From contig DGVD01000015.1 of the NCBI GenBank assembly GCA_002395835.1, positions 1 to 64,000 of the forward strand: 64,000 bases of DNA, in the 5' to 3' direction. Position numbers and translations under genes: made by a program. The DNA is from Bacteroidales bacterium UBA4293. Lineage in GTDB: Bacteria; Bacteroidota; Bacteroidia; Bacteroidales; Bacteroidaceae. The notes beneath the pieces were generated by a model, which saw only the letters and a list, made by a program, of their open reading frames with translations, was not told the DNA's origin and did not search any database. The stretch's first letter is position 1, and each line of letters begins with the position of its first letter. This document shows positions 7,535 through 16,461 of the stretch, piece by piece.

Positions 7535-10500
7535 ATGAAGAAATTAACCCTTCTGATGAGATTGTCCATGACAGTCTTATTTGCATTCGTGAGTATGGGA
7601 ATCTCCTATGCTCAGATGAAGGTTAACGGACAGGTCGTAGACCAGTCTGGCGAACCAGTCATTGGTGCTAACGTAGTCGAGAAAGGCACTACAAATGGTA
7701 TCATTACTGATTTAGATGGAAATTTCACGCTAGAAGTGAAGAGAGGAGCTACGCTCATTATCTCCTTTGTGGGCTATGTGACCCAAGAGGTCAAGGCTGC
7801 AGCACAGGTCAAGGTAGTAATGGCTGAAGACAGCGAGTTGCTGGAAGACCTGGTGGTAGTGGGCTACGGTGTACAGAAGAAGAGTTCTGTCACAGGTTCC
7901 ATCTCATCAGTCAAGACTGAGGACGTGGCAAACCGTACTATCACAAATGCACAGAGTGCACTTCAGGGTAAGACCGCTGGTGTGCAGGTAGTCACTACCA
8001 GTGGTGTCCCTGGTTCTGCGCCAGCTATCCGTGTACGTGGTTATTCCTCTAACTCTGACATGTCGCCACTATATGTAGTGGACGGAATCATCATGAGTGA
8101 CATCAGCAGCATTGAGCCTAACGACATCGAGTCTATGGAAGTATTGAAGGATGCTGCATCAGCAGCAATATACGGAGCTCAGGCTGGTAATGGTGTGGTA
8201 CTTATAACGACCAAGAAAGGAGCTAAGGGTAATGAAGGTTGGGGTCAGGTAAGCTATGATTTCCAACTCTCAAATGAGTCCTTGGGCAGTACTCCAAATC
8301 TGATGAATGCAAAGCAATATGCTGAATACATGGTAGAAGCAAATATATTCTCAGAGGGAACCGTAAAATCTCTTTGGGACGGAAAGAGCAGCACAGACTG
8401 GGTAAATGCAGTCTATGACAAGTCTACTATGATGAAGCACAATTTAACTTTCAGCAATGGTAGTGACAAAGGTTCAGTATATGTATCAGGTTCCTATTTG
8501 ACCAATAATGGTATCGCTGTAGGTGATATTGATATGTATAAGCGTTTGAATGGAGTAATCAATGTGGAATACAAAATCAAGCCTTGGTTGAAGATTTCCG
8601 GTAATGCAAACATGGCACAGACAACCCGTAGGCCAGTAGATGGTTCCGCTTTTGGTGCCGCATTTACTATGGATCCTCTTACTTCTGTAGCTTATGACCA
8701 GGCAAATATGCCAGATAACATGAAGTCTGCGTTGGCATTGGGATATACCCTCCTCCAGAATGACAAGGGTCAGTATTACGGGGTATCAAATTTCAACTCA
8801 AGTATGAACCCATTCATCAGTCTATATAATACAGAAACCAAAGAAAACGCATTCACTGCCATAGGTAATTTCGCAGTAGATGTCACTTTGGCCAAAGGAC
8901 TTACATTTACCAGTAAGTTTGGCTTTACAAACATCTCATTAGACAGAAATTCCTATGAAAATGATTACTTTGGCGGAGGCTATCACTATCGCGACTTTGC
9001 GGCAATGAGCCAGACCAACAGTAATTCAAAGTATTATCAATGGGATAACTACGTGAACTATATGACTACAATAGCCAAGAAGCATGATGTTACAGCTATG
9101 GTTGGTCACTCATTCACCAAGAACAATTACGTATTTACAACAGGCGGACTTACAGCCAATGGGGAAGATGCCCTGATTAAGGATGATCCAGAATTGTTTG
9201 GATGGTTGGATTTTGCTGCAGGTTCTGCTACCAGGACAAATGCAGGTCTTCGCACAATCTCTACCAGTGAGTCTTATTTTGGACGTTTGACTTATGCTTA
9301 TGATGGCAAATATATGGCTCAATTCTCACTTCGAGCAGATGCATTTGACCTCTCTAAGCTTCCTCTCACAAACCGTTGGGGATATTTCCCTGCAGCTTCA
9401 GTAGCATGGGTTGCCAGCAATGAGGGCTTTTGGAAGATTATGCCTGAAGAGTTCAGCTACTTGAAAATTCGTGCTAGCTGGGGTAAGAATGGTTCTGTGG
9501 GCCCACTTTCTGGTTACGCTTATGCAACTACCATGTCTACTAACGGGAACTATGATTTTGGCACACCAGCAGCAAACAATCGTGTTCCGGCAACAACACC
9601 AGCTACCATGGGTAATGACAAGTTAACATGGGAGACGTCCACTCAGCTTGACTTTGGACTTGACGCGCGCTTGTTCCGCGATCGTTTGACCTTCAGTATG
9701 GACTGGTATAAAAAGAAAACAGACAATCTGTTGATTTCTGGCGCAACTCCTTCATTAATCGCTGGAGGCGCATTCTCACCATTAAATGCAGGTTCCGTAG
9801 AAAACAAAGGATTTGAGTTCGAATTAGGTTGGAGAGATCAGATTGGTAAGGATTTCACTTATGGGATTCGTGGAAACCTCTCAACATTGAAAAACAAGGT
9901 AACTTATTTGACGAAAGGTCTTCCATACATTACAGGTTACAAGCCTTTAAGTGACCCATTGACAATCTTCAAGGAAGGCAACGAGGTATGGAACTTCTAT
10001 GGTTACAGATTTGCTGGTGTACGTGAAAGCGATGGAGCTGCATTATTTTACAACCAGGCTGGAGAAATCACCGATACTCCAAACATGGATGACAGAACAA
10101 ATATCGGATCAGCCATTCCTAACATCACCTATGGTATTACCTTGAATGCAGCCTATAAGGGATTTGACCTTTTGATATTTGGTAACGGAACATCTGGTAG
10201 CAAAATCTATCAGGCACTTTTCCGCAGTGATAGCCAGAATGACAACCGATTGGCGGATGTTTGGTATAATGATCGCTGGAGTCCGACCAATACCCACGCT
10301 TCTCACCCTGCAGCAAATGCAAATATAGCATCCTATATGGTTTCTGATGCAATGGTCTTCAGTGGTGATTACTTCAGAATCAAACAGATCCAGTTAGGAT
10401 ATACCTTGCCTAAGGCACTTCTCAACAAAATTAAGATCAACAATTTGAGATTATATATTTCACTTGATGACTGGTTTACCTTTACTAAGTATTGTGGCTT

Positions 10501-10606
10501 TGACCCAGAATCTGCCAGCGTAAGTACAGGTTCGGGGCAGGGTGTTGACACTGGTACATACCCTATTTCAAAGAAAATGGTATTTGGTCTTAATTTGACA
10601 TTCTAA
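7535..10606 (+). CDS. SusC-like TonB-dependent outer-membrane transporter (PUL1)
   Basis: This 1023-aa protein carries a signal peptide (ending SYAQ, about 26). A carboxypeptidase-D regulatory-like domain follows (about 28-110, VVDQSGEPVIGANVVEKGT), then the SusC plug beginning at DLVVVGYGVQKKSSVTGS and including LYVVDGI and GVVLITTKKG, then a long beta-barrel ending in the aromatic residue Phe (FGLNLTF). SusC proteins import oligosaccharides with their SusD lid. It starts 29 bp after the esterase gene with no separate promoter seen, and susD follows 21 bp later. The N-terminal 200 residues are strikingly similar to those of the SusC at 52792-55902. Confidence 0.96.
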   Translation: MKKLTLLMRLSMTVLFAFVSMGISYAQMKVNGQVVDQSGEPVIGANVVEKGTTNGIITDLDGNFTLEVKRGATLIISFVGYVTQEVKAAAQVKVVMAEDSELLEDLVVVGYGVQKKSSVTGSISSVKTEDVANRTITNAQSALQGKTAGVQVVTTSGVPGSAPAIRVRGYSSNSDMSPLYVVDGIIMSDISSIEPNDIESMEVLKDAASAAIYGAQAGNGVVLITTKKGAKGNEGWGQVSYDFQLSNESLGSTPNLMNAKQYAEYMVEANIFSEGTVKSLWDGKSSTDWVNAVYDKSTMMKHNLTFSNGSDKGSVYVSGSYLTNNGIAVGDIDMYKRLNGVINVEYKIKPWLKISGNANMAQTTRRPVDGSAFGAAFTMDPLTSVAYDQANMPDNMKSALALGYTLLQNDKGQYYGVSNFNSSMNPFISLYNTETKENAFTAIGNFAVDVTLAKGLTFTSKFGFTNISLDRNSYENDYFGGGYHYRDFAAMSQTNSNSKYYQWDNYVNYMTTIAKKHDVTAMVGHSFTKNNYVFTTGGLTANGEDALIKDDPELFGWLDFAAGSATRTNAGLRTISTSESYFGRLTYAYDGKYMAQFSLRADAFDLSKLPLTNRWGYFPAASVAWVASNEGFWKIMPEEFSYLKIRASWGKNGSVGPLSGYAYATTMSTNGNYDFGTPAANNRVPATTPATMGNDKLTWETSTQLDFGLDARLFRDRLTFSMDWYKKKTDNLLISGATPSLIAGGAFSPLNAGSVENKGFEFELGWRDQIGKDFTYGIRGNLSTLKNKVTYLTKGLPYITGYKPLSDPLTIFKEGNEVWNFYGYRFAGVRESDGAALFYNQAGEITDTPNMDDRTNIGSAIPNITYGITLNAAYKGFDLLIFGNGTSGSKIYQALFRSDSQNDNRLADVWYNDRWSPTNTHASHPAANANIASYMVSDAMVFSGDYFRIKQIQLGYTLPKALLNKIKINNLRLYISLDDWFTFTKYCGFDPESASVSTGSGQGVDTGTYPISKKMVFGLNLTF

Positions 10607-10627
10607 TTCACTTTAAAGAAAGAAAAC

Positions 10628-12223
10628 ATGAAAAAACATATCATATTTTTATCCCTGGCAGCCCTGGGATTCATGGGGATAACCTCTTGCACCGATGAGT
10701 TGGATATTGCAAAGATGGGAAATATGGGTGCAGAAGAGGATTTCTATCAAACAGACGATGATGCAGAACAAGCCATTGCTGCATGTTATAAGCAATATGC
10801 CGACAACTGGGCTTTGATTACCCACTGTGGTGATATCATGAGTGATGATGTCTGGTGTGCAGGTAATTCTCGAAGTGATGATGCGTCTTTTGAAAATATG
10901 GGTGCATTCACTCATAGTTCAACAACTTCAAAGATTGAGAATCTTTTTAAGGGATTGTATGCACAAATCTATCGTGCGAACCTGGTCATCGACAAATTTG
11001 AGAATGTTGATACAGATGTAAAGAAACGTGACAAGGCGGAAGCCTACTTTTTCCGTGGTATGGCACATTTCTACCTAGGCGCATTCTTTGGTACAGCTCC
11101 AATCGTAGATCATTTGTTGACAACAGATGAGTATAACCAACCTAATTCAACACGCGCAGGCTTATATGAACAGGCTATCAGTGATTTGACACAAGCAGCA
11201 AATGACCTTAAGGTTAAGTCTGCAATGGGTGACAACAATACCAGAATTACTAAAGAAGCAGCTTCTGCACTTTTAGGCAAAGTCTATCTGTTCCTGGGTG
11301 ACACTAACAAAAATGCAAATGGTGAATATTCAAAAGCAGTCAGTGCATTGAAAGTGTGTGCAGAGAGTACTAGTTACAAACTCTACGAAGGCAACATTGG
11401 AGATTTAGGGCATGCCATGTGCGACTACAATGATGAATATGTTTTGGAAGTTAACCGTACCCCTGATATGTCAAACTTGTTTTCACTCTACAGTGAAGCA
11501 TACGTATATTATGCATGGCGCCAGCAGCTAATTGATGCTACAGACCAGAAAGCCGATTATGCAGCCTTGTGTGCAGGATGGGGATTCATGAATCCAACAT
11601 CTGACATTTACAATGCATTCGTGAAGGAGGAAGGAGTTGACGGATACCGGCTGAACCAGTCCATCATCACTACAGCACAAATGGAAGAGAACCTAGGATT
11701 GAAACCTGTCAAGGGTCTTGTGATTCATGGCAATGAAGGCTATTGGACTTGGAAAAGACGTGGATGTGCTGAAGATTATGTCATGCTGCTTGGACTTCCT
11801 CATGCAAACTTTGTATACATGCGCTTGGCAGAGGTTTATCTATTGCTAGCTGAGGCTGCTATAAAAACCAATGACGAAGGAACAGCGACTACATACTTGA
11901 ATAAAGTCCGTCAGCGTGCAAAGTTGGAGCCAAAGAGTGCCACTCTTGATGCTATTAAACTTGAGCGTCGTCTGGAATTGTTCCAGGAAGGCCAGCGATG
12001 GTTCGATTTGGTACGTTGGGGTGATGCTGCAAATGTACTGAAAGATCATGGTAAAGTTATGTACGCATGGGATGTAGATGCAAAGAAGGCTGTCATAGAG
12101 TATCAAGACCCTTCTTCACATGGATTCATTGCCGGCAAACATGAAGTATTGCCTATTCCTGATACAGAGGTTTTGATGAATGACAATCTGGTACAGAATC
12201 CAGGTTACGGAAGTGACAATTGA
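10628..12223 (+). CDS. SusD-like surface glycan-binding lipoprotein (PUL1)
   Basis: This 531-aa lipoprotein (ITSC, Cys21) has SusD/RagB features: the N-terminal segment FYQTDDDAEQAIAACYKQ, the central AEAYFFRGMAHFYLGAFFG helix of the TPR-like core, and the C-terminal block with LERRLELFQEGQRWFDLVRW and VLPIPDTEVLMN...NPGY. SusD sits on top of the SusC barrel and captures glycan. It is cotranscribed with susC. It shares block-by-block similarity with the SusD at 51199-52752. Unlike PUL2, no surface-binding SusE/F-like gene follows; an alpha/beta hydrolase does. Confidence 0.95.
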   Translation: MKKHIIFLSLAALGFMGITSCTDELDIAKMGNMGAEEDFYQTDDDAEQAIAACYKQYADNWALITHCGDIMSDDVWCAGNSRSDDASFENMGAFTHSSTTSKIENLFKGLYAQIYRANLVIDKFENVDTDVKKRDKAEAYFFRGMAHFYLGAFFGTAPIVDHLLTTDEYNQPNSTRAGLYEQAISDLTQAANDLKVKSAMGDNNTRITKEAASALLGKVYLFLGDTNKNANGEYSKAVSALKVCAESTSYKLYEGNIGDLGHAMCDYNDEYVLEVNRTPDMSNLFSLYSEAYVYYAWRQQLIDATDQKADYAALCAGWGFMNPTSDIYNAFVKEEGVDGYRLNQSIITTAQMEENLGLKPVKGLVIHGNEGYWTWKRRGCAEDYVMLLGLPHANFVYMRLAEVYLLLAEAAIKTNDEGTATTYLNKVRQRAKLEPKSATLDAIKLERRLELFQEGQRWFDLVRWGDAANVLKDHGKVMYAWDVDAKKAVIEYQDPSSHGFIAGKHEVLPIPDTEVLMNDNLVQNPGYGSDN

Positions 12224-12243
12224 TTATAGAATACATTTCACAA

Positions 12244-13311
12244 ATGAAGAATTTAAAATTAACATTAATGGCTGGTCTGCTGCTCACTGCACAGACCACC
12301 ATGGCCCAGACTTTTCGCAAGCAGATTGTGGAGAATGGAGGAACAGGAAAGTTCAAGTCAGAGATTGTAGGTGACTCAACTTTGGAGCGATTTACCATCT
12401 ATCGTCCCCAGCAACTGAAGGAAGTAGTCAAGAAAGCTGGAAAACTTCCGGTCATCTTGTATGCTAATGGCGCATGTGCAAATAATAATGTTGAAATACG
12501 CTATTTTTTGAATGAGATTGCATCACACGGATATGTTGCTGCTGCTATTGGTCCATACGATGAAGCGGATTTCTATGCACATTGGACAGATGTCATGCGT
12601 ATGATGTATCCTAAGAAGAAAGATGTAGTTCTCGCTAATGGTACATTGGTGAAACGTCCATCACAGGATGAATTGAAGCAAATGATAGAGAAGCAGAAAG
12701 CAGAGCGAGAAGCTGCAATGAAAGCAGCCCAACAGAAAGGGAAGAAGGGTAAGAAAGGCGCAGCTCCTGTAGTCCCATCTCAGCAGACTTATCCAAAAAT
12801 GCTATTGGAAGTGTTAGAGTGGCTTACAGATCAAAATGCTAATCCAAAATCCGAATATTATCATTGCCTTAATCTCGATGAGATTGCAGTTATGGGTCAG
12901 TCGTGCGGTGGTGCACAAGCTCTAGCTGTAGCTCATGATCCTCGTATAAAGACTTGCGTCATCTTGAATTCTGGTATTGGTGATATGGAAATGATGGGTG
13001 CAAATAAGGACCAATTAGAAAACCTGCACACTCCAATGTTCTATTTGATTGGTGGAGAAGGTGACATTGCATTCCCAAATGCAGGCAAGGATTTTGTACG
13101 TTTGAACCATGTACCTGTTGTCATGATTAATACGATTGACGAGCATGAAGGAACTTATTATGAGGAGCATGGTGGTTCTTATGCCGTAGCGGTAACTAAG
13201 TGGCTCGATTGGCAGCTCAAGAAGCAGGAAGGTCAGTCAGCCCTGTTCCTAGACGATGAATACATCAAGATGAAATATCCAGATTGGACCATTGAGAGAA
13301 AGAATTTTTAA
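12244..13311 (+). CDS. Secreted alpha/beta hydrolase with charged insertion (PUL1)
   Basis: The chosen start (12244) gives a clean signal peptide MKNLKLTLMAGLLL to TMAQ; an upstream in-frame ATG at 12220 overlaps the susD stop and would add eight residues before it. The fold is an alpha/beta hydrolase: LPVILYANGACANN near the oxyanion hole, nucleophile motif VMGQSCGGAQA, an acid candidate in GGEGDIAFPN and the His candidate in NTIDEHEG. An insertion at about residues 123-181 includes a Lys/Ala-rich stretch (EKQKAEREAAMKAAQQKGKK), predicted as a charged helix, between strands of the core. It resembles dienelactone-hydrolase or acyl-esterase type proteins, but the substrate is not evident. Confidence 0.85.
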   Translation: MKNLKLTLMAGLLLTAQTTMAQTFRKQIVENGGTGKFKSEIVGDSTLERFTIYRPQQLKEVVKKAGKLPVILYANGACANNNVEIRYFLNEIASHGYVAAAIGPYDEADFYAHWTDVMRMMYPKKKDVVLANGTLVKRPSQDELKQMIEKQKAEREAAMKAAQQKGKKGKKGAAPVVPSQQTYPKMLLEVLEWLTDQNANPKSEYYHCLNLDEIAVMGQSCGGAQALAVAHDPRIKTCVILNSGIGDMEMMGANKDQLENLHTPMFYLIGGEGDIAFPNAGKDFVRLNHVPVVMINTIDEHEGTYYEEHGGSYAVAVTKWLDWQLKKQEGQSALFLDDEYIKMKYPDWTIERKNF

Positions 13312-13323
13312 CAGCATGAACTC

Positions 13324-14727
13324 ATGAATATGAAATCATTATTTTTCGCACTTGCCGCATGTGCAACTCTAGCTTTTGTTTCTTGCGGTAAAGCATCAAA
13401 ACAGGTTGCAGAGACAAACCCTATCCTGACAATCGAGGGAGGACAAGTACAGGGTGTATTAAATGATTCTACTGACATTATCGTATATAAAGGTATACCT
13501 TATGCAGCAGCACCTGTAGGAGAAAACCGTTGGCGTAAACCTCAACCAGTAAAACCTTGGGAAGGAGTTTTGATTGCAGATAAGTTTGGAGCAGCAGCTG
13601 TTCAACATGAACAGAGTGATACTACAAACTTATATTTCAAAGAGTTCTATTGGCAAGGCGATCCCGAGCGTAGTGAGGATTGTTTATATCTGAATATCTG
13701 GACTCCATCAAATTCACCATCTCATCCTGAGCAGAAACTACCTGTAGCCTTGTGGATTCATGGTGGAGGTTATGTCCAGGGATATGGCCATGAGGTAACT
13801 ATGGATGGGGATGCTTGGGCTAAGAGGGGTGTTATTCTCGTCACGTTCAACTATCGTCTTGGTTTACTAGGTTTCTTCTCTCACCCACTTTTGAATGAAG
13901 AAGATCCTGATGGAACATCTGGTAATTATGGAACATATGACCAAATCGCAGCATTAAAATGGGTAAAAAATAACATCGCTCAATTTGGTGGTGATCCAGA
14001 GAATATCACAATTTTTGGTCAGAGTGCTGGAGGTGGCAGCGTACGAAACCTCTCAATCTCTGAACCATCTAAAGGTTTGATTAACCGCGCCATTATCCAG
14101 AGTTGTGGTGGTATAGACGACATTGTATTCCCTAATGCTCCAACAACTAACGAAGAGGTTGCTGCACAGGGTAAGGAAATCATGGATAAGGCCGGCTTGA
14201 CCACTTTAGAGCAGATGAGGGCAGCCTCTGTTGATGAGTTAAATGCTGCGTTGGCTAACTATGGCGGTTTCCCTTCCGGTGTTTTGGGTCCTCATAGTGA
14301 TGGCAAGGTGTCTGTCCTGGGATTTAAGGATGCCGTGATGAACAATACAATCGCAGATGTCCCATTCATGATTGGCTGTACTACGGGAGACGGTCGTGGA
14401 CCAGGTGCAGCTGAGAGCATCAGCCGTTTCTGCGAGGTACGTGACTCTTTGGGTTCATATCCAGTCTATCGCTATCTGTTTGCTCGTGGCCTTCCTGGCC
14501 CTGGTAACGTGGGTGCCTATCACTCTTCAGAACTGTGGTATACCTTCCAGACCCTGGGACGTAGCTGGAGACCATTTACCGAGGCTGACTATCAACTAAG
14601 TGACGAGATGGTTGACGCGTGGACCAATTTCTGCAAGTTTGGAAATCCAAATGGAGCAGAGGGAGATGCGTGGGCTCCTTACAAGAAGGACGCGCCATTC
14701 ATAAAGGTATTTGATATAAAAAAATAA
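13324..14727 (+). CDS. Type-B carboxylesterase lipoprotein (second copy, PUL1)
   Basis: This 467-aa lipoprotein (FVSC, Cys21) belongs to the type-B carboxylesterase family. It shares IVYKGIPYAAAPVGENRWRK and long further stretches with the esterase at 6135-7505, so the two arose by duplication. The nucleophile motif is canonical for the group, GQSAGGGS (Ser234), the oxyanion region is IHGGGYVQGYG and the His candidate lies in GAYHSSELWY. It follows the alpha/beta hydrolase by 12 bp. Having both copies in one operon suggests complementary ester specificities, for example acetyl against aryl groups or different positions; this is inference. Confidence 0.9.
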   Translation: MNMKSLFFALAACATLAFVSCGKASKQVAETNPILTIEGGQVQGVLNDSTDIIVYKGIPYAAAPVGENRWRKPQPVKPWEGVLIADKFGAAAVQHEQSDTTNLYFKEFYWQGDPERSEDCLYLNIWTPSNSPSHPEQKLPVALWIHGGGYVQGYGHEVTMDGDAWAKRGVILVTFNYRLGLLGFFSHPLLNEEDPDGTSGNYGTYDQIAALKWVKNNIAQFGGDPENITIFGQSAGGGSVRNLSISEPSKGLINRAIIQSCGGIDDIVFPNAPTTNEEVAAQGKEIMDKAGLTTLEQMRAASVDELNAALANYGGFPSGVLGPHSDGKVSVLGFKDAVMNNTIADVPFMIGCTTGDGRGPGAAESISRFCEVRDSLGSYPVYRYLFARGLPGPGNVGAYHSSELWYTFQTLGRSWRPFTEADYQLSDEMVDAWTNFCKFGNPNGAEGDAWAPYKKDAPFIKVFDIKK

Positions 14728-14752
14728 AAATGTGGTGCTAGTTTTGTGAATT

Positions 14753-14798
14753 AAGAGGACCTTCTATCCAGAGAATCAGGTAGAAGGTTCCTCTTTTT
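14753..14798 (+). terminator. Intra-operon hairpin before the CE1 gene
   Basis: AAGAGGACCTTCTA pairs with TAGAAGGTTCCTCTT and is followed by five Ts. It lies between the second carboxylesterase and the CE1-like gene, so the latter is probably expressed by read-through at a lower level or from its own promoter. None is evident. Confidence 0.8.
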
Positions 14799-14828
14799 AC
14801 CAAATTCAGATATTTAGTAAATTACCCA

Positions 14829-15974
14829 ATGAAAAAGATTTTTACCCTTTTGCTGTTTTTTTGCAGCCTGCAGCTGTTTGCCCAATATCCGGGTTCCAAA
14901 TATTATCCGGAAGTCCATGGCAATTCCGTGTCATTCTATCTTTCAGCGCCAAACGCAGTAGAGGTCAAGATATGTGGAGATTTCCTACCAGGAGTCAACG
15001 AATACAACCTAGGGGGCATGGCAGAAATGAAGGAGAAGGATGGCGTATGGCAGTATACGGCGGAGAATCTGGCACCGGATTTCTATTTCTACTATTTCCT
15101 GGTAGATGGGATAAAGGTAATGGATCCGAATAACCTGAAGGTTGTATGTAATTACTCAGAATTCTATAATACATTCATTATCGAAGGTGTAGGAAGTGAG
15201 AATCTGACTATTGCTGAAACCCAGAAAGGAACCTTGCAGACTGTATGGTATGATTCTCCAGAATATAGTGGCCAGCGTAGGATGACTGTTTATCTGCCAT
15301 ATAACTATAGTACCAAGAAGAAATACCCGGTGCTTTACATGCTTCCCGGAGGTGGCGATGATGAAGATACATGGGTGGATATGGGCCGCCTGCCACAGAT
15401 AATGGATCATATGATAGCCAATGGCGAGGCTCAGGAAATGCTTGTTGTCATGGTTAATTCCATGCCAAATGAGTTGGCTGCACCACATGTCATGAATCCG
15501 ATTCCTGGGAGGAAAAGCCATTTCCAGATGATGGGTACACCTGAGGGACGTACAGGAGGCGAGTTCTCGAATGATTTGATACGCAACATCATCCCTTATA
15601 TTGAGAGCCATTATAGCGTCAAGCCTGGAAGGTCAAACAGGGCTGTCACCGGAGTAAGCATGGGAGGCTTCTACCTGTCCAACATCATTGAGGAATTCCC
15701 TGGAACTTTCAATTACATCGGGTTCATTGGTTCTGGATATAACGATGCACCTGAACGTGTCGATCAGGCCTTAGCAGAGGTAAAGAAAGCAGGCTATAAA
15801 CTCATGTGGGTAGGCGCAGGTAGTCTTGACATGGCGCTGAGCAGTGCAAAGAACCTGATGGCAGGTTTGGATCGTGCGTCCATGCCGTATACATACTATG
15901 ATTCAAAGGATGGACATAACTGGCGGTCATGGCGTAGGGATTTGCAGCAGTTCGTTCCCCTAATTTTCAGATAA
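14829..15974 (+). CDS. CE1-like esterase with N-terminal E-set domain (PUL1)
   Basis: This 381-aa secreted protein has a signal peptide ending in LFAQ, an N-terminal CBM48/E-set-like beta-sandwich (about 25-110, NAVEVKICGDFLPG) and a CE1/esterase-D type catalytic domain. The nucleophile motif is GVSMGG (Ser277) and the His candidate lies in DGHNWRSW at the C-terminus. Bacteroidetes proteins with this arrangement include feruloyl and acetylxylan esterases. It is similar in architecture to the two tandem esterases of PUL2 (47273-49734). A hairpin separates it from the main operon and a terminator follows, so it is the last PUL1 gene. Confidence 0.88.
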   Translation: MKKIFTLLLFFCSLQLFAQYPGSKYYPEVHGNSVSFYLSAPNAVEVKICGDFLPGVNEYNLGGMAEMKEKDGVWQYTAENLAPDFYFYYFLVDGIKVMDPNNLKVVCNYSEFYNTFIIEGVGSENLTIAETQKGTLQTVWYDSPEYSGQRRMTVYLPYNYSTKKKYPVLYMLPGGGDDEDTWVDMGRLPQIMDHMIANGEAQEMLVVMVNSMPNELAAPHVMNPIPGRKSHFQMMGTPEGRTGGEFSNDLIRNIIPYIESHYSVKPGRSNRAVTGVSMGGFYLSNIIEEFPGTFNYIGFIGSGYNDAPERVDQALAEVKKAGYKLMWVGAGSLDMALSSAKNLMAGLDRASMPYTYYDSKDGHNWRSWRRDLQQFVPLIFR

Positions 15975-15992
15975 GAATGACTTGTGGGATAA

Positions 15993-16039
15993 ATAATGAT
16001 GCGGGACAGTGGGAAATCTAACTGCCCTGCATCATTTTT
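15993..16039 (+). terminator. Terminator of PUL1
   Basis: AATGATGCGGGACAGT pairs with ACTGCCCTGCATCATT with one bulge, followed by a T-run. It closes the PUL1 operon 18 bp after the last stop codon. Confidence 0.85.
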
Positions 16040-16373
16040 ATGAATTAGGATTGATACTTTCAAATAATGGGAGATACAAGTAACATACTTGTATTGAGAA
16101 ATAAGGATTTGAGCATAGCATAGACCAAAAAGATAAGGTTCAAGACCTTATCAGCAGTCTACGGACTAATCCCGCTGAGTCTGCAAGGTGACATGGGGAC
16201 AGGTCCCTTGTAACGTAAGCAGCAATATTGCTAAAATATCGAACTATACTTTACGTTACAAGGGACCTGTCCCCATGTCACCTTTCGAGAGCCTGGACAG
16301 ACTGGAATCTACCGTATCTATTTCCAAGGATGAATATTAACTGAAGGGCTATCAAACCCCTTTCTGTGTAACA
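16040..16373. other. Gene-free stretch with REP-like element and possible gene relic
   Basis: No intact gene is present. The stretch surrounds the long inverted repeat at 16185-16284. Short coding-like segments lie on both sides: an 18-codon frame from 16067 (MGDTSNILVLRNKDLSIA), an overlapping frame before the repeat (KVQDLISSLRTNPAESAR) and one after it ending at 16340 (LDRLESTVSISKDEY then stop). They may be the remains of one gene broken by the repeat, but no family is recognised. Confidence 0.35.
16185..16284. repeat. Long perfect inverted repeat with GGGGACAGGTCCC core
   Basis: Two 34-bp arms (16185-16218 and 16251-16284) are exact reverse complements and include GACATGGGGACAGGTCCC. 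The 32-base loop contains the perfect palindrome AGCAATATTGCT. The arm sequence matches the palindromes at 1284-1324. The structure looks like a BIME-like pair of REP units or a small non-autonomous element. Confidence 0.85.
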
Positions 16374-16436
16374 GCTCCTCCCCTAAGGGAGGGGCTTTTT
16401 TTGCCCCCATAAAAAAAGCCTCCCCTGAAGGGAGGC
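16374..16436. terminator. Back-to-back terminators
   Basis: A hairpin GCTCCTCCCCT/AGGGAGGGGC followed by seven Ts reads rightward. A second one, AGCCTCCCTTC/GGGGAGGCT with a T-run on the minus strand, reads leftward and ends the GlsB-type gene. Confidence 0.85.
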
Positions 16437-16461
16437 TAAACTAAAATCCTTTCTTTATGGC

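Noticed and set aside
12220..12243. Earlier start of the PUL1 alpha/beta hydrolase
   Set aside because: It would place eight residues before an otherwise clean signal peptide and overlap the susD stop.
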